Shown here piece after piece: positions 62,641 to 64,000 of a stretch of 64,000 bases of DNA. Origin of the DNA: Serratia bockelmannii (GTDB taxonomy: Bacteria > Pseudomonadota > Gammaproteobacteria > Enterobacterales > Enterobacteriaceae); NCBI RefSeq assembly GCF_008011855.1, contig NZ_VOUX01000033.1, positions 124,001 through 188,000 of the forward strand, given 5' to 3'. The notes under the pieces are model-generated. The model had not been told where the DNA came from. It worked only from the letters and a program-made list of their open reading frames with translations, and did no database searches. Made by a program: the position numbers and the translations under genes. Numbering within the stretch: position 1 is the stretch's first letter; each line of letters begins with the position of its first letter.

Positions 62641-62976
62641 GAGATTCGAATGCAGTGAACATACGGAGATTAACCTGACCGAAATTATTTTCAGCCAGCG
62701 GTCAAGGTAATTTAAACGTGTGGATCAGCGTTGATTATGCCAATAAAATTGATGGTTCTGTAATATTTTAGATATTGATTTCTTGAATCAAATTTTATTT
62801 GTGGCAATATCGTTATCGCTTGTGTGTTGGGCACGCCGCCCCCCTAACTCACTGTTTGAAAATGAATTTCACCACTATCAATATAATAACTGTTGGTTAT
62901 ATTTAATGTGATAATTAAATGTTCACAGTGAATTAAGCGTTGTTCCTTGCTACATTTTTATACCGAAGGATTGATC

Positions 62977-63447
62977 ATGACCAAAAGACTACTCCTCTCC
63001 GCCTCACTGGCGAGCGCATTATTATTAAGCGGGTGTGCAAGCATCCCTCTCGCAACAGATCAAGAATCAGCGCATGCCAAAAGCTTCCCTGCGTTGGATG
63101 AAAACAAAGCGGGCCTCTATATTTATCGTGACAGTTTTGTCGGCAAGGCGTTGAAGAAAGATGTTTATCTTGACGGCAAATGCGTGGGTGAGACCGCGGA
63201 TAAAACGTTTTTCTATACCCAGGTTGACGGCGGACAACAGCATAAAATCTCTACCGAATCTGAATTTTCTCCTAACGATCTTTCCATTTATACCGAAGCG
63301 GGGAAAAATTACTTCGTAAGACAATATATTAAGATGGGTGTATTCGTCGGCGGTGCCGGTCTGAGTCAATCGACAGAGGATGAAGGCAAACGTGTTATTT
63401 CTAAAGCTGCGGTAAAGCTTGCCAAGGGCGGCCGTTGCGATAGCTAA
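62977..63447 (+). CDS. DUF2846-type lipoprotein
   Basis: 156 residues from ATG 62977 (GAAGGA site upstream). A type II signal peptide ends LLLSGC, making Cys20 the lipidated residue. AGLYIYRDSFVGKALKKDVYLDGKCVGETADKTFFY is typical of the DUF2846 family. Function unknown; likely attached to a membrane facing the periplasm. It has its own terminator. Confidence 0.88.
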   Translation: MTKRLLLSASLASALLLSGCASIPLATDQESAHAKSFPALDENKAGLYIYRDSFVGKALKKDVYLDGKCVGETADKTFFYTQVDGGQQHKISTESEFSPNDLSIYTEAGKNYFVRQYIKMGVFVGGAGLSQSTEDEGKRVISKAAVKLAKGGRCDS

Positions 63448-63536
63448 TGCTCCTTGCCCGTGGGATTTCAGGGATATTCCTCCTGAAATTCCCATTATCT
63501 GTTTAAACCTTCGCTGTTTACCCTACGGCTATGAAT

Positions 63537-63565
63537 GGAGTGACGATGTCACTCCGTTTTTCTTT
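63537..63565 (+). terminator. Intrinsic terminator of the lipoprotein gene
   Basis: GGAGTGAC (63537-63544) and GTCACTCC (63548-63555), 3-base loop, followed by GTTTTTCTTT. A weaker hairpin (63462-63493) lies between it and the stop codon. It reaches the end of the convergent LysR gene. Confidence 0.85.
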
Positions 63566-64000
63566 AATGACAAACCGACAACACCAACTGCCGCAGCCAG
63601 CGGTGATCCGCCTCGGCGTCCAGGCGCGGGTGCCACATTTGCGAGACGGTAATGGGCGGCGTTTTCACCGGCAGCTCGAAGACGCGCAGCGGGCCATCGG
63701 CAGGTTGAGCCTGCAGGAAAGAGGTGGGCAGCAACGCCAACAGGTTCGAGGCTTGCGCCACCGCCAGCGCGGCGGGAAAGCTTGGCACCACGGCGGCGAT
63801 ATGGCGTGCCAGCCCCAGCTCCGCCAGCGCGGCATCTACCGGCCCGAGAATGCGCCCGCTGCGCGAGGCCACCACGTGGCCGCAGGCGGCGTAGTCGGCG
63901 ACGCCAATCTCTGGCTGTTGCGCCAGCGGATGTGCGGTTCTCATCACGCCAACGAAGCGATCGCGGAACAGCGCCTGCAGGCGGATTTCCGGGCCCATGT
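63564..64000 (-). CDS. LysR family regulator, 5' part outside the window
   Basis: Only the C-terminal about 145 residues are visible: the second half of a LysR effector domain (LFRDRFVGVMRTAHPLAQQPEIGVADYAACGHVVAS, SFPAALAVAQASNLLALLP). The DNA-binding domain and start codon lie beyond base 64000, so the target cannot be inferred. The frame stays open to the window edge. Confidence 0.85.
   Translation of the reverse strand, partial: MGPEIRLQALFRDRFVGVMRTAHPLAQQPEIGVADYAACGHVVASRSGRILGPVDAALAELGLARHIAAVVPSFPAALAVAQASNLLALLPTSFLQAQPADGPLRVFELPVKTPPITVSQMWHPRLDAEADHRWLRQLVLSVCH

Overview
The window reads as chromosomal DNA of Serratia marcescens or a very close relative. The strongest evidence is the subtilisin-type autotransporter at 44834-47971, whose 1045-codon length and near-identical sequence match my memory of the S. 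marcescens extracellular serine protease Ssp. The GC-rich composition and the enterobacterial genes osmB, acrZ, yqhA, adhP and pqqABCDEF agree. I see no tRNA, rRNA, IS element, phage genes or CRISPR array.

Layout. 1-5.2 kb: an outer-membrane porin, a chemoreceptor, OsmB, a DUF427 protein, an Rrf2 regulator and AcrZ. 5.2-10.4 kb: a minus-strand operon (MmgE/PrpD protein, LLM flavin monooxygenase, three-part polar amino acid ABC importer) that resembles the Bacillus yxe S-(2-succino)cysteine pathway. 10.7-24.3 kb: regulators, exporters and small enzymes, including a serine hydrolase + MFS pair, an arylformamidase-like hydrolase gene broken by an in-frame amber codon, a DeoR + Gfo/Idh + DHA2 set, and a methyltransferase + FabZ-like pair. 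24.4-34.5 kb: a three-gene cassette encoding a 93-residue unknown protein, a 2726-residue RHS/Tc-like giant and a eukaryote-like phosphoinositide phospholipase C. 35-39.6 kb: ethanol/acetaldehyde oxidation (AdhP, aldehyde dehydrogenase, AcoR-type activator) with a sigma-54 promoter and a candidate enhancer. 39.7-44 kb: an orphan binding protein, an MFS transporter and a PAS-PAS-GGDEF-EAL protein. 44.5-48 kb: Ssp with a Fur box and long leader upstream. 48-55.9 kb: a GntR-controlled catabolic cluster that recalls the Rut pyrimidine pathway but has a different gene set. 55.9-62.6 kb: pqqFEDCBA plus a dipeptidase. 63-64 kb: a lipoprotein and a LysR gene cut by the window edge.

The best candidates for an undescribed system are (1) the 93-aa/RHS/phospholipase cassette, where an intrinsic terminator follows the small gene and suggests that much more small protein than giant protein is made, and (2) the Rut-like flavin monooxygenase cluster with its palindromic operator next to a TTGACA promoter. 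Functions come from reading the sequence and from family knowledge; no database search was possible.
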